Source: Streptomyces guryensis (GTDB lineage Bacteria > Actinomycetota > Actinomycetes > Streptomycetales > Streptomycetaceae). From it: a stretch of DNA of 64,000 bases. Numbering within the stretch: the first letter of the stretch is position 1; each line of letters starts with the position of its first letter. The notes under the pieces were generated by a model. It searched no databases, was not told the DNA's origin, and saw only the letters and a program-made list of their open reading frames with translations. Location: contig NZ_JAJSBI010000005.1 in the NCBI RefSeq assembly GCF_021261325.1, forward strand, positions 186,001 to 250,000, written 5' to 3'. A program made the translations under genes and the position numbers. Shown here in pieces: positions 43,941 to 53,492 of this stretch.

Positions 43941-45544
43941 AGCGTTGTCAACTCCCTTTCCGGGGACGGGGATCCGCCATGGTGCAGGTCGAACGCGGGG
44001 GATTCGCTGCGGATCTGCGGGAGTGCGACGAAATTGTGCCGAGGGGGCGGACAGGAGGTCGCCCACTCCAGGGAGCGGCCGTAGCCCCAGGGGTCGTCGA
44101 CCTCGACCTTCTCGCCGTACTGCGCGGTCTTCCAGACGTTGTAGAGGAACGGCAGGAACGACATTCCGAGGAGGAACGAGAAGATCGTCGACACCGTGTT
44201 GAGCGTCGTCAGGCCCTCCACCGCCAGATAGTCGGGAATCCGCCGCTGCATTCCGTTCACCCCCAGCCAGTGCTGCACCAGGAAGGTGCCGTGGAAGCCG
44301 ACGAACAGCGTCCAGAAGGTGATCTTCCCCAGGCGCTCGTCGAGCATCCTGCCGGTGAACTTCGGCCACCAGAAGTGGAATCCGGAGAACATCGCGAAGA
44401 CGACGGTGCCGAAGATGACGTAATGGAAGTGGGCGACGACGAAGTAGGTGTCGGAGGTCGGGAAGTCCAGCGGTGGCGAGGCGAGCATCACGCCGGTCAG
44501 ACCGCCGAAGACGAACGTGATCAGGAAGCCCGTCGCCCAGAGCATCGGGGTCTCGAAGGACAGGGACCCCTTCCACATGGTTCCGATCCAGTTGAAGAAC
44601 TTCACGCCGGTCGGTACGGCGATGAGGAACGTCATGAAGGAGAAGAACGGGAGGAGTACACCACCGGTGACGTACATGTGGTGGGCCCACACCGTCACGG
44701 ACAGACCGGCGATGGCGATCGTCGCGCCGATCAGGCCCATGTAGCCGAACATCGGCTTGCGGGAGAAGACCGGGATGACCTCGGAGATGATGCCGAAGAA
44801 CGGCAGCGCGATGATGTACACCTCCGGATGGCCGAAGAACCAGAAGAGGTGTTGCCACAGCAAGGCGCCGCCGTTGGCCGCGTCGAAGACATGCGCACCG
44901 AATTCACGGTCCGCCTCCAACGCGAACAGTGCCGCGGCCAACACCGGGAAGGCCAGGAGCACCAGGACACCGGTCAGCAGCACGTTCCAGGTGAAGATCG
45001 GCATGCGGAACATGGTCATGCCCGGCGCGCGCATGCAGATGATGGTGGTGATGAAGTTGACCGAGCCGAGGATCGTGCCGAAGCCGGAGAAGGCCAGACC
45101 CATGATCCACAGGTCGGCGCCGATGCCCGGCGAGTTGACCGCGCTGGACAGCGGGGAGTAGGCGAACCAGCCGAAGTCGGCCGCACCCTGGGGGGTGAGG
45201 AAGCCGCCCACCGCGATCGTCGAGCCGAACAGGTAGAGCCAGTAGGCGAACATGTTCAGCCGCGGGAACGCCACATCCGGGGCGCCGATCTGCAGCGGCA
45301 TGATCCAGTTGGCGAAGCCGGCGAACAGCGGCGTAGCGAACATCAGCAGCATGATCGTGCCGTGCATCGTGAACGCCTGGTTGAACTGCTCGTTCGACAT
45401 GATCTGCAGACCGGGCCGGGCGAGCTCGGCGCGCATCAGCAGCGCCATCACGCCGCCGATCAGGAAGAACGCGAACGACGTGACCAGATACAGCGTTCCG
45501 ATCGTCTTGTGATCAGTGGTCGTCAGCCACTTGAGGTGCCTCAT
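43937..45544 (-). CDS. ctaD: Cytochrome c oxidase subunit I, stand-alone copy
   Basis: A 535-residue haem-copper oxidase subunit with 12 helices. Haem a ligand His is in [12 protein letters not shown]; the Cu-B/haem a3 site is [14 protein letters not shown] and [10 protein letters not shown]; proton-channel residues sit in [14 protein letters not shown]; further His ligands in [13 protein letters not shown]. It is nearly the usual Streptomyces CtaD in the core, but the usual ~30-residue N-terminal extension is missing and the C-terminus differs. No ctaC, ctaE or qcr genes are nearby, so it must be a second copy using subunits made elsewhere, perhaps for a special growth state. Confidence 0.93.
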   Translation of the reverse strand: MRHLKWLTTTDHKTIGTLYLVTSFAFFLIGGVMALLMRAELARPGLQIMSNEQFNQAFTMHGTIMLLMFATPLFAGFANWIMPLQIGAPDVAFPRLNMFAYWLYLFGSTIAVGGFLTPQGAADFGWFAYSPLSSAVNSPGIGADLWIMGLAFSGFGTILGSVNFITTIICMRAPGMTMFRMPIFTWNVLLTGVLVLLAFPVLAAALFALEADREFGAHVFDAANGGALLWQHLFWFFGHPEVYIIALPFFGIISEVIPVFSRKPMFGYMGLIGATIAIAGLSVTVWAHHMYVTGGVLLPFFSFMTFLIAVPTGVKFFNWIGTMWKGSLSFETPMLWATGFLITFVFGGLTGVMLASPPLDFPTSDTYFVVAHFHYVIFGTVVFAMFSGFHFWWPKFTGRMLDERLGKITFWTLFVGFHGTFLVQHWLGVNGMQRRIPDYLAVEGLTTLNTVSTIFSFLLGMSFLPFLYNVWKTAQYGEKVEVDDPWGYGRSLEWATSCPPPRHNFVALPQIRSESPAFDLHHGGSPSPERELTTL

Positions 45545-45649
45545 GCCCCGCCTGTGTCCGATCCGGGCCCGCCGGTCACACTCGGATGACGCGACGAGAA
45601 TCACGGAAACGGGTGTGACGATCCGGATGGTGCCGGACACGACCGGAAC

Positions 45650-46210
45650 ATGAGCAACGACGAGATCTTCGCCGCTGCCTATCGCGAGCACTACTGGGCG
45701 GTCAGCCGCTATGTCGCGCGGCGACTGGGCGGGCGGGCCGGCGAGGTGGAGGAAGTGGTGGCGGAGGTGTTCACGGTCGCCTGGCGACGCCGGGCCGACC
45801 TGCCCGGGTCCCCGCTGCCCTGGCTGTACGGCGTGGCCCGCAACTGCCTGGCGAACGCGGTACGCGGCTACGGGCGGCGCCGCCGCCTGGTCGACCGGCT
45901 GGGCAACGACGAGACCGCGCACGGCCGGCAGATCGTGGCGAGCCCCGACGCGGAGAACCCGGGCGCCTGGGTGCACGACGCCCTGGCCCGACTGTCGGAG
46001 GCAGACCAGGAGGTGCTGCGCCTGACGGCGTGGGAGGAACTGGACATCGACGAGGTCGCCGTCGCCCTCGGCTGTGGCAGCCGGGCCGCATCGATGCGGC
46101 TGCACCGGGCCCGGCGCCGGCTGAGAGCCGAGATAGACCGGTCGGGTCCCCTGCGCCCCACCGCGTCCTCCGCCGACGCGACCCCCTCGAAGGAACACGG
46201 CCATGGCTGA
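45650..46210 (+). CDS. ECF RNA polymerase sigma factor
   Basis: A 186-residue sigma factor. Region 2 is [23 protein letters not shown] to [30 protein letters not shown]; region 4 is [52 protein letters not shown]. The next gene overlaps by 8 bp and encodes its usual membrane partner, so the two form a signalling pair. GGAAAC at 45605-45610 is a possible autoregulated -35 but no clear -10 is seen. The ATG 45650 has only a weak ribosome site. Confidence 0.87.
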   Translation: MSNDEIFAAAYREHYWAVSRYVARRLGGRAGEVEEVVAEVFTVAWRRRADLPGSPLPWLYGVARNCLANAVRGYGRRRRLVDRLGNDETAHGRQIVASPDAENPGAWVHDALARLSEADQEVLRLTAWEELDIDEVAVALGCGSRAASMRLHRARRRLRAEIDRSGPLRPTASSADATPSKEHGHG

Positions 46211-47177
46211 CGAACTCGAACTCCTGCGCAGCGCCAACCCGGTGCCGGTCGACGGCCCCCACTACGGCGACGGCCCCCTCGACCACGGTGCCGAACGGCG
46301 GCTCGACCGGCTGCTGCACGAACGCCCCTCCGGACGCCACCGCACCCGGCTCGTGTGGAGCCTGGCCGCCACCGCAGTCGTCGCCGCGACCGCGCTGACG
46401 CTGCTGCTCAGCGGGCCCGGCACCACCCCCGCGGTCGCCGCGCCCCGCCCGCTGGTCGTCCAGGCCGACTCCACCCCCGTACCCCTTCGGGCACTGGCCG
46501 ACCGCGCACGGCGGGAGGCCACGGCCGAGGACGCGCCGAAACTGCGCAAGGGCACGCATGTGCAGTCCTGGAGCATGGGCATGAGCGACGACAAGCCCCC
46601 CGTGACCCTCCCGGAGGAGCGCGTCGTGCGCTGGAAGGCCGACGGCAGCCACACGGAACTCGTGGTGGCGACCGATCCGCGGCACCCGGGCCGGCCGGTC
46701 CTCCGCGACGACGGGGGCGATCCGCACCTGGTCGAGGACGGCCATGTCATCAGCAGGCAGAGCTATCCGCCGAGCTGGAGCGACGCGCCGCCCGAGTCGT
46801 CGCCGCCGAACGACCCGGCGCGGCTGCGGGCCTATCTCCAGGAAGCCACGGATACCCACACCAGGCTGACGACCTCCGAACTCCTCTACGGAGTCCAGGT
46901 GTTGCTCGACCACTGGACCCTCGGCGCCCGCGAGTCCGCGACGCTCGCCCGGCTGCTCGCGGGCACCGAGAGGCTGCGACCGGTCGGCCAGGTCACGGAC
47001 CGCCTCGGGCGGCGCGGCCAGGCGTACGAGTACGACGGGGCCGGTTACCGCCGCATGCTGATCATGCAGCCGTCCACCGGCGTGGTCCTCGGCCTGGAGA
47101 CCGTCGTCACCAAGGCGGAACCGGAGTACGGCGTAAAGGCCGGCGACGTCATGGACTACAGCGCCTGGATGCGCTGA
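46203..47177 (+). CDS. CU044_5270-family membrane protein, partner of the ECF sigma factor
   Basis: A 324-residue protein. An N-terminal cytoplasmic segment of ~48 residues precedes one helix ([20 protein letters not shown]), then a ~250-residue extracytoplasmic domain ([54 protein letters not shown]). The form is that of actinobacterial CU044_5270 proteins found after sigma genes; they are presumed to act as anti-sigma sensors, without the classical zinc motif. It ends 1 bp before the convergent folD stop, with no room for a terminator. Confidence 0.8.
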   Translation: MADELELLRSANPVPVDGPHYGDGPLDHGAERRLDRLLHERPSGRHRTRLVWSLAATAVVAATALTLLLSGPGTTPAVAAPRPLVVQADSTPVPLRALADRARREATAEDAPKLRKGTHVQSWSMGMSDDKPPVTLPEERVVRWKADGSHTELVVATDPRHPGRPVLRDDGGDPHLVEDGHVISRQSYPPSWSDAPPESSPPNDPARLRAYLQEATDTHTRLTTSELLYGVQVLLDHWTLGARESATLARLLAGTERLRPVGQVTDRLGRRGQAYEYDGAGYRRMLIMQPSTGVVLGLETVVTKAEPEYGVKAGDVMDYSAWMR

Positions 47178-48026
47178 TCACACTCCGAGCTGCCGGGCGG
47201 CGGCCTCCACGGTCTGCTCCAGCAGCGTGGCGATCGTCATCGGACCGACCCCGCCCGGCACCGGAGTGATCAGACCGGCACGCTCTACGGCGGAGTCGAA
47301 GTCGACGTCACCGACATTGCCCGGGTTGTAGCCGGCGTCGATCACCACCGCGCCGGGCTTGATGTCCTCGCCCCGGATCAGCCGCGGCCTTCCCACGGCG
47401 GCGACCACGATGTCCGCCTCCCGCACGACCGAGGACAGGTCCCGGGTACGGGAGTGGCAGAACGTCACCGTCGCGTCGCGGGCCAGCAGCAACATGCCGG
47501 CCGGCTTGCCGAGGATGGCGCTGCGGCCCACGACCACGGCCCGCTTGCCGGACGGGTCCACGTCGTACGCGTCGAGCAGCCGCATGATCCCGCCCGGCGT
47601 GCAGGACACGAAGCCCGGCAGACCGAAGCTCATCGTCGCGAAGGACGCGAAGGTGACGCCGTCGACGTCCTTCTCGGGCGCGATCGCCTCGAAGGCGGCC
47701 CGCTCGTCGATGTGCCCGCCCATCGGGTGCTGCAGCAGAATGCCGTGCACACCGGGATCGTTCGACAGGGAGCGCAGCGTGCCGACGAGTTCCTCGGTGG
47801 TGGTCGCGGCGGGCAGCTCCACCTGGCGTGACTCGATACCGGCCTTGCGGCAGCGGTTCCGCTTCATCCGGACGTACGTCACGGAGGCGGGGTCCTCGCC
47901 GACCAGAACGGTCGCCAGACAGGGCGCCGTTCCGGTGCGGTCGCTGAGGTCGGCCGCCCGCTTGGCGGTGTCCTCGACGATGCGCCGCGAGAGGGAGGTG
48001 CCGTCGATGAGCCCGGCCTGAGACAT
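47178..48026 (-). CDS. folD: FolD, methylenetetrahydrofolate dehydrogenase/cyclohydrolase
   Basis: A 282-residue bifunctional enzyme. It makes N10-formyl-tetrahydrofolate from methylene-THF with NADP. Motifs: CLATVLVGEDPASVTYVRMK (substrate Tyr and Lys), LLQHPMGGHIDERAA, CTPGGIMRLLDAY, VVVGRSAILGKPAGMLLL (NADP binding) and VIDAGYNPGNVGDVDF, LITPVPGGVGPMTIATLLEQT. ATG 48026 has AGGAG 6 bases upstream. A ZTP-type riboswitch lies just before it. This may be a second folD beside the one in the core genome. Confidence 0.94.
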   Translation of the reverse strand: MSQAGLIDGTSLSRRIVEDTAKRAADLSDRTGTAPCLATVLVGEDPASVTYVRMKRNRCRKAGIESRQVELPAATTTEELVGTLRSLSNDPGVHGILLQHPMGGHIDERAAFEAIAPEKDVDGVTFASFATMSFGLPGFVSCTPGGIMRLLDAYDVDPSGKRAVVVGRSAILGKPAGMLLLARDATVTFCHSRTRDLSSVVREADIVVAAVGRPRLIRGEDIKPGAVVIDAGYNPGNVGDVDFDSAVERAGLITPVPGGVGPMTIATLLEQTVEAAARQLGV

Positions 48027-48051
48027 GATCCACTCCTGGGCTGGTGTGACA

Positions 48052-48138
48052 GGATCGCCCAGGCGCACGGCATCGACTCCGCGAGGCCGCTCCCCGGTGG
48101 TGCTCCACCTCAGCGCCAGTCACGGCCCGCCCTCAGAG
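48052..48138 (-). promoter_or_regulatory. ZTP (pfl-type) riboswitch upstream of folD
   Basis: Read leftward the leader has the pfl signature in order: GCCGTGACTGGCG, then the hairpin GGTGG-AGCA-CCACC running into CGGGGAGCGGCC (GGCC pairs back to the GGCC before GTGAC), a variable linker, then GCCGTGCGCCTGGGC. The GGC of ACTGGCG can form the pseudoknot with the 3' half. ZTP riboswitches sense ZMP/ZTP, which accumulate when N10-formyl-THF is short, and turn on folate one-carbon genes such as folD. The element ends only ~26 bases before the ATG, so control of the ribosome site is likely. Confidence 0.85.
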
Positions 48139-48377
48139 TAACCGAGCCGTCACGGTGGTCAGGAGCCGCTCTCACCGACGCAGGACACGGCGTCTGCGCC
48201 CAGCAGGAAGCGGCCTGGGGCGCCTCGCTCTCAGCACCGACCGCAGCAGAGCGACGGACGCCAGCCGTTTCGCCGTCCCCGCCCGAGGTCGGGCCGGACT
48301 CATCCGCCCGATGGCCGCACGAGCCGAGAAGGTCCAGGTCAACCGGGTGGTGACCTGGACCCTCGCGGTTCTGCCCC
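48139..48377. other. Gap between folD leader and the SnoaL-like gene
   Basis: About 240 bp. Apart from the promoter that must serve folD on the minus strand I see no gene, hairpin or recognisable repeat. The 3' end of the leftward SnoaL-like gene borders it. Confidence 0.4.
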
Positions 48378-48743
48378 CTACTCGTCCCATGCCTGGATCA
48401 GGATCTCTTCGGTGATCTTCCCGTCGCGCAGCGTGATCATCGACTCGGCGAGGACGCGCGTTCCGTCCGAGTACTGACAGGACTGGCTGTAGGCGGCATG
48501 GTCGCCCTGGATGATGCACTGATCCACTTTGTGCGTCATGTCACGGCTGTAGATGTCCTCGAACATTGCGCCGATCTCCTGGCGACCGCGCAGAACCTTG
48601 GGCTGACTGGGTTGGGTGTTGCGGTCCACGATGCGTACCTGCGCGTCGTCCGCGTAGAGCGACAGAAGATCCGCCGCGGTGTGTCCTTCGACGCCCTTGC
48701 GCAGGGTGTCGGCGTTGAAGCCGGGAGTTGCCGTGGTGCCCAT
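48378..48743 (-). CDS. SnoaL/NTF2-like protein
   Basis: A 121-residue single-domain protein of the NTF2-like fold: RKGVEGHTAADLLSLYADDAQVRIVDRN, LRGRQEIGAMFEDIYSRDMTHKV, MITLRDGKITEEILIQAWDE. Members are cyclases, isomerases or binding proteins; no catalytic His/Asp pair is obvious, so function is open. AAGGAGG lies 6 bases before ATG 48743. Confidence 0.8.
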   Translation of the reverse strand: MGTTATPGFNADTLRKGVEGHTAADLLSLYADDAQVRIVDRNTQPSQPKVLRGRQEIGAMFEDIYSRDMTHKVDQCIIQGDHAAYSQSCQYSDGTRVLAESMITLRDGKITEEILIQAWDE

Positions 48744-48914
48744 GATGACCTCCTTCGAGGGCCGCGACCCGAGGAGGAGCGGGCCGCGAAGGCCTCTCCT
48801 CCGAGGCTCCTCCGCCGCGGCGGCCTCGGCAAGCGCAGCCGGACCACTGCCCCTGATGGGTGAGTGGCGTGGCGCAGCCGTGACCGCCGGAGGCTCGGTG
48901 CCGTTGGGGGGAGC

Positions 48915-49208
48915 ATGATCTCAACACGACGTATCGTCGCCGCCGTTGGTCTCGCCGCAGGAATCACCGCCCTTGCCGCGCCGCTCGCCTGTGCGTCCGA
49001 TGCGACCATCCAGAACAAGGACGCGAGCGAGCTCAACCCGATCTCCGCGCTCGACTCGCTCGCCCAGAGCGGCATTCCGGCGGAGCGCCGGGCAGAGGTT
49101 CCGCGCCCCTCGGAGCAGTTGCAGCACCTGAACCGTCTCAACAACCTCGAGCAGCTGGACCGGGTCGCCCGCATGGGAGCCGCCGGCGGGCTGCCGGGCG
49201 CCTTGTAG
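48915..49208 (+). CDS. Small secreted protein, unknown
   Basis: A 97-residue protein. A signal peptide (STRRIVAAVGLAAGITALAAPLACAS, cleavage near the Ala-Cys-Ala) precedes a ~70-residue mature part that is hydrophilic with a Leu-rich helix (EQLQHLNRLNNLEQLDRVARM). No Cys pair or wall-sorting signal. ATG 48915 has GGGGGAG just upstream. It resembles the many small secreted Streptomyces proteins of unknown role. A 23-bp stem terminator follows. Confidence 0.7.
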   Translation: MISTRRIVAAVGLAAGITALAAPLACASDATIQNKDASELNPISALDSLAQSGIPAERRAEVPRPSEQLQHLNRLNNLEQLDRVARMGAAGGLPGAL

Positions 49209-49232
49209 AACGCCGACGCCGCACCGGATGTC

Positions 49233-49284
49233 CCGGCACAGCGAAAGGGCCGCCCCTCTCCGGGCGGCCCTTTCGCTGTGCCGG
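49233..49284. terminator. Bidirectional terminator, 23-bp stem
   Basis: 49233-49255 pairs perfectly with 49262-49284 over the 6-base loop CTCTCC. It separates the small secreted protein gene from the end of the leftward siderophore operon. Confidence 0.9.
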
Positions 49285-49303
49285 TGACCGCGTCGGGACG
49301 TGA

Positions 49304-50512
49304 TCACAACCCTTCGGTTGAAGGGGCAAGGAAATGGAAACCGGGCCGTGGGTGCATCAGGAAGTCGTGGTGGGAGATGTTCCACGCGTAGGCGCCCGCC
49401 AGCGAGAACACCACCCGGTCGCCGGCCCGGAGCCCGGGGGCGGGCACCCGGCGGGCCAGGACGTCCTTCGGTGTGCACAGCTGCCCGGCCAGGGTGACCT
49501 GATCGCCTTCGGCGGCCGCCCGCGGCCACGGGTGCGGCCAGGAGTCCACCGGCAGGACGGAGCAGGGCTGGTCGTGTCCCTTGGTCGCAGGTGTCCGCAG
49601 GTGGTGGGTGCCGCCCCGGACGACCGCGAACTCCTTGCCGTGGCTGCGCTTCACGTCCAGCACCTCGGTGGCGTACCAGCCGCAGTACGCCGTCAGCGCC
49701 CGCCCCGGTTCGATGCGCAGGGTCAGCTCGGGGTGCGCCTCGGTCAGACGGGCGAGGCCGTCGCCGTACCCGGTCCAGTCGAAGCGGCACTCCGGCTCGG
49801 TGTAGTCGACGGCCATGCCGCCGCCGACGTTCACCTCGGCGAGCGGCACACCGAGGCCGGTCGCCCAGGACACCACGGACTCGGCCACCGCCAGCTGCTC
49901 CATCGCCTCCAGACCACTGGCCAGGTGCGCGTGAACGCCTCGTGGTTCGAGCTGCGGATACGTCCCGTCGGCGAGCGCCCGGACGGCCTCGACGGCCTGC
50001 GCCGGATCCAGGCCGAACGGCGTCGGACGGCCCCCCATCGCCAGTGAGCTGCCCGCCAGCGCCCCGTCCGCGACCGGAAGGTTGACGCGTACCAGCACCG
50101 CCACCCGTCGCCCTGGTACGCATGTCCGCGCCAGTTCGGCCAGCATCCGCAGCTCGTACCCGCTCTCCACATGGAAACGGTCGACGCCGAGCTCCAACGC
50201 GGCCCGCACCTCGGCCGGCGTCTTGCCGGGACCGCCGAAGGCGAGCGGCCGGCCCGGCACCGCCTCGGCGACGTGGGCGAGTTCCCCGCCCGAGGAGACC
50301 TCGTACCCCTCGACGTACGGGCCGAGGGCTCCGAGGATCTCCGGCTCCGGGTTGGCCTTGGCGGCGTAGTACAACTCGACCCGCTCGGGCAGTGCGGCCC
50401 GGACGGTGGCGGCATGGGCACGCAGCGCAGTCAAGTCGTAGACGTACGCGGGGAGTTCGGCATCCGGCAGGGACAGGACGCGGTCGCGGACCGCGGGCGT
50501 CGGGTCGGTCAT
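49304..50512 (-). CDS. PLP-dependent decarboxylase of the siderophore cluster
   Basis: A 402-residue fold-type III decarboxylase (DAPDC/LysA family). The PLP lysine is in ELYYAAKANPEPEIL; the phosphate-binding Gly-rich loop is EVNVGGGMAVDY; RIEPGRALTAYCGWY is the next motif. SbnH of staphyloferrin B synthesis is of this type and decarboxylates a citryl-diaminopropionate intermediate; a similar role on an assembled intermediate or an amino acid is likely here. ATG 50512 overlaps the NIS synthetase stop. Last gene of the operon. Confidence 0.87.
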   Translation of the reverse strand: MTDPTPAVRDRVLSLPDAELPAYVYDLTALRAHAATVRAALPERVELYYAAKANPEPEILGALGPYVEGYEVSSGGELAHVAEAVPGRPLAFGGPGKTPAEVRAALELGVDRFHVESGYELRMLAELARTCVPGRRVAVLVRVNLPVADGALAGSSLAMGGRPTPFGLDPAQAVEAVRALADGTYPQLEPRGVHAHLASGLEAMEQLAVAESVVSWATGLGVPLAEVNVGGGMAVDYTEPECRFDWTGYGDGLARLTEAHPELTLRIEPGRALTAYCGWYATEVLDVKRSHGKEFAVVRGGTHHLRTPATKGHDQPCSVLPVDSWPHPWPRAAAEGDQVTLAGQLCTPKDVLARRVPAPGLRAGDRVVFSLAGAYAWNISHHDFLMHPRPGFHFLAPSTEGL

Positions 50513-52281
50513 CGGATGCTCCCGGCCGTGTCGCGCAGGATGTCCTCGGCGAGCGGGGACGGCAGCCGGACGTAGCCGGCCTCCCGGTCCGCCTTGCGCT
50601 CCCAGCGGGTCAGCAGGTTGGCCTTGGCGGGCAGCGGCACCCCGGCGAGCAGGGCGGCGAGTCTCGGCGGGCAGCCGTGGCGGTCGGCGTACGCCTGGAG
50701 TGTGGCCCGCACCCGGGCCCACAGGGCCGCCTCCGCCTGCGGGTGCAGGTCAGCGAGGGCGGCGAGCAGCTCGGCGATGTGGTTGACGAGCAGGCAGTAC
50801 ACGACCCGGTCCCAGCCGCGCTGCGCGTCGTACGTCATCGGGCCCGCGACCTCGGGCGGCAGCCCGGCCAGCGTGGCTGCGTGGTGTTCGGGGACCAGCT
50901 TGGTGCCCTCCAGGTCGCGGAAGAGGACCTGGGCGGGCACGCCGTCGGGGCCGACGCACAGCAGGACGTTCTGCAGGTGGGGTTCCAGGACCAGGCCGTG
51001 GTCGAAGTAGGCGGCCAGTACGGGCGGGACGAGCAGGTCGAGATACGAGGACCACCAGGCGAGGGTCGTCCGCACGTCCGCTCCGTCGAGGAGGCGGGAG
51101 ACGTGGGCGGCGCCGGTCGGGTACTCGTCGGCGACGGCCGCCGCGAGCAGCGGAACCGTACCGGGGGCGAGGCGGCGCGGCAGGCCCTCGCGGACGATGA
51201 CGCCGAAGCCCTCGAACAGGTCGCGGTCGGGCGTGCCGTCCGGGTCCGGGAGGGCCAGCGTGCGATACGCCGGCTCGCGCAGCACGGCGCTGCCGGGGAA
51301 GCGTTCGGCCAGGTCGGCGAGTGCCGGGGCCAGCACGCGGGTCAGGGCGACGGCGCCGGACAGCTCGTAACTGCTGTTCTTGCGCAGGCAGTTGGTGATC
51401 CGGACGTTCAGGCTGAACTTGAGGAAGGTCTCCCCGTCGTACAGGGTGCGCACCGAGGCGGTGGCCGCGAAGGGGCGTCCGCCCGGCCCGAGGTCGAGGA
51501 CGTCACCGCGGTCGAGGGCGGCGCGCAGGGCCGGGTGGGCCCGGAGCGTGTCGTACTGCCAGGGGTGGGCGGGCAGCAGCCGGTAGCCCTCGGGCAGGTC
51601 CCTGCGCAGTGCGTCCAGCGAGGCGGTCGCCGACGGGCCCGCGGACTCCTCGGCGATCAGGTGGGCGCGGACGGCGAGGTGCCGCAGCGGGAAGGAGGCG
51701 CCGACCTCCGGCGCGTACGCGGACCAGGCGTGCGGGTCGCCGGTACGGGCCTTGGGCGTGGGGTGGAACCGGTGCCCGAACAGCAGGGACTGCTCGGAGG
51801 CCAGGTAGGCGGAGAGCCGCTCGTCCGGGAGGCGGGCGGGACGCGTGGCGGTGAGCGCCGTGGTGATGGCGTCGTGGCTGGAGGCGATCTGCTCCAGGAA
51901 CTCCTCGTTGCGCACGCCGGTGCGCAGCGACAGCTCGTCGTGCGTGTACTCGGCCAGTCGCCGCCAGTCCACCTCCGACCAGCCGTCCTCGCCCTGTTCG
52001 CTCACGGGCCCGGTGAACCGGTGCGCGCCCAGCAGCGAGGTGCGGCGCAGCGCGACCCGCAGCAGCACTCCACGGCGGGGCAGCCGCAGCAGCAGCCGGC
52101 CGTCGGCGACGACCGACTGATGCTCGGGTCCCGACACCTCGCGCAGCAGACAGTTGAGGAGTGTGTGGGCCACCGCGTCGTCGGCGGAGGGGAGCTCGGC
52201 GGGTGCGCTGGTGCTCCCGGCCGGGCGCAGCGCGATGGGGGTCCCCGCGGACGAAGTCTCGGGGCGGGTCAGCGAGGGCAT
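50509..52281 (-). CDS. IucA/IucC-family NIS siderophore synthetase, first
   Basis: A 590-residue enzyme that joins a carboxylate (citrate or similar) to an amine or alcohol through an acyl-adenylate. It has the ATP-binding segment FGHRFHPTPKARTGDP (the HPxxKxRxG form), LLPAHPWQYDTLRAHPAL, FLKFSLNVRITNCLRKNSS and, in the FhuF-like C-terminal domain, LVLEPHLQNVLLCVGPDGVPAQVLFRDLEG. Length is normal for the family. ATG 52281 shares one base with the MFS stop. Its substrate cannot be predicted by eye. Confidence 0.92.
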   Translation of the reverse strand: MPSLTRPETSSAGTPIALRPAGSTSAPAELPSADDAVAHTLLNCLLREVSGPEHQSVVADGRLLLRLPRRGVLLRVALRRTSLLGAHRFTGPVSEQGEDGWSEVDWRRLAEYTHDELSLRTGVRNEEFLEQIASSHDAITTALTATRPARLPDERLSAYLASEQSLLFGHRFHPTPKARTGDPHAWSAYAPEVGASFPLRHLAVRAHLIAEESAGPSATASLDALRRDLPEGYRLLPAHPWQYDTLRAHPALRAALDRGDVLDLGPGGRPFAATASVRTLYDGETFLKFSLNVRITNCLRKNSSYELSGAVALTRVLAPALADLAERFPGSAVLREPAYRTLALPDPDGTPDRDLFEGFGVIVREGLPRRLAPGTVPLLAAAVADEYPTGAAHVSRLLDGADVRTTLAWWSSYLDLLVPPVLAAYFDHGLVLEPHLQNVLLCVGPDGVPAQVLFRDLEGTKLVPEHHAATLAGLPPEVAGPMTYDAQRGWDRVVYCLLVNHIAELLAALADLHPQAEAALWARVRATLQAYADRHGCPPRLAALLAGVPLPAKANLLTRWERKADREAGYVRLPSPLAEDILRDTAGSIR

Positions 52282-53492
52282 CAGCGGCTCCTGCGGGTGC
52301 GGGGGATGCGGGGGGTCAGCGGGGGGAGGAGAGTGGCCAGTACGGTGACGGCGGCGGCCACGCTCCCGGTCAGCACGGGGGCGGCCGGACCGAAGCGGGC
52401 GCTGCCCGCCGCCGCGGCCAGGCCGGCGGCGACCGCGCCGGCCTTGGAGAAGAACTCCAGCGAGCCGAACATCCCGCCCGGAGCCCGGCCCTTGGCGCAG
52501 TCCGCGGCCAGCACCGACAGGCACACCAGGCCGAGGGTGAGGCCCACGCCCAGCAGCAGCCGTACGGCGATCAGGGTGGGGAGGGAGCCGGCGATCCCGT
52601 GCCCGGCGAGCCCGAGCGCGATGCAGGCGAAGCCGAGCGCGATTCCGGTCCGGGGGCGGCTGTGGAAGGCGGAGTGCACGGCCAGCGCCGACACCAGGTA
52701 GCACAGGTGGGGGAGGGCGAACAGCACACCGGACAGGGTGGGCGAGGTGCCCGGCAGGCGGTCGTCGACCAGGGCGATCAAGTAGGGGAAGGAGATGACG
52801 GTGGAGAAGACGAAGGCGAACTCCAAGGCGTACAGGGCCTTGAGCGAGATCATCGGCGGCTCGTCACGGGTGGCTGGCCCGGGTTCGGTCTCCGACTTGG
52901 CCGCGGCAGGCTCCGGTTCGGGCAGCGCCGCCAGCAACAGGGCGGCGGTCAGCGGCAGCACGGCGAGCAGGGCGTACTGGCGGTGCGGGGACAGCCGGCC
53001 CGACAGCGAACCCACCACGATCGGCGCCACCACCAGCGCGGCCCGCGCGCTGCCCTGCATCAGCGTGAGCGCCCTGGACAGGGCGGGGCCTTCCAGCGCG
53101 GCGCCCAGGTACCCGTTGGACGCGGCGAAGGTGCCGCCCAGGATGCCCTGCAGCACCAGCGCCACGGTGAACGTGGCCAGGGAGTCCGCCCAGCCCGCGA
53201 GCAGGAAGGCCACGGCAAGCCCCAACTGGGCCCGCAGCAGCAGTCGTTTACGGCCGTAGCGGTCGGCGAGCCGCCCCCACAGCGGGGCACCCAGAGCACC
53301 GAACACGGTCGGCACGACGTACAGCACTCCCGCCCAGCGGGCTCCGCGGTCACCCAGCTCGGGGAGGATCTCGGTGAGATACGGCGGCAGCCCGAGCGCG
53401 GCGAAGGATGCCACGAAGTAGCAGCCCGCGACCGCGTGCACATGCCCGCGACTGAACGCCGTACCCGGCATCCGCAGGGTCCCGGCGCTCAT
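52281..53492 (-). CDS. MFS transporter, probable siderophore exporter
   Basis: A 403-residue, 12-helix transporter. GRLADRYGRKRLLLRAQ is motif A after helix 2, GILGGTFAASNGYLGAALEG in the fourth/fifth helices. It lies between the two NIS synthetase genes with overlaps on both sides (4 bp and 1 bp), the position of SbnD in the staphyloferrin B cluster. It therefore probably exports the finished siderophore. Confidence 0.87.
   Translation of the reverse strand: MSAGTLRMPGTAFSRGHVHAVAGCYFVASFAALGLPPYLTEILPELGDRGARWAGVLYVVPTVFGALGAPLWGRLADRYGRKRLLLRAQLGLAVAFLLAGWADSLATFTVALVLQGILGGTFAASNGYLGAALEGPALSRALTLMQGSARAALVVAPIVVGSLSGRLSPHRQYALLAVLPLTAALLLAALPEPEPAAAKSETEPGPATRDEPPMISLKALYALEFAFVFSTVISFPYLIALVDDRLPGTSPTLSGVLFALPHLCYLVSALAVHSAFHSRPRTGIALGFACIALGLAGHGIAGSLPTLIAVRLLLGVGLTLGLVCLSVLAADCAKGRAPGGMFGSLEFFSKAGAVAAGLAAAAGSARFGPAAPVLTGSVAAAVTVLATLLPPLTPRIPRTRRSR

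Noticed and set aside
45545..46237. N-terminal extension of ctaD over the sigma factor gene
   Set aside because: The extension is antisense to the sigma gene, and oxidase similarity begins at [16 protein letters not shown].
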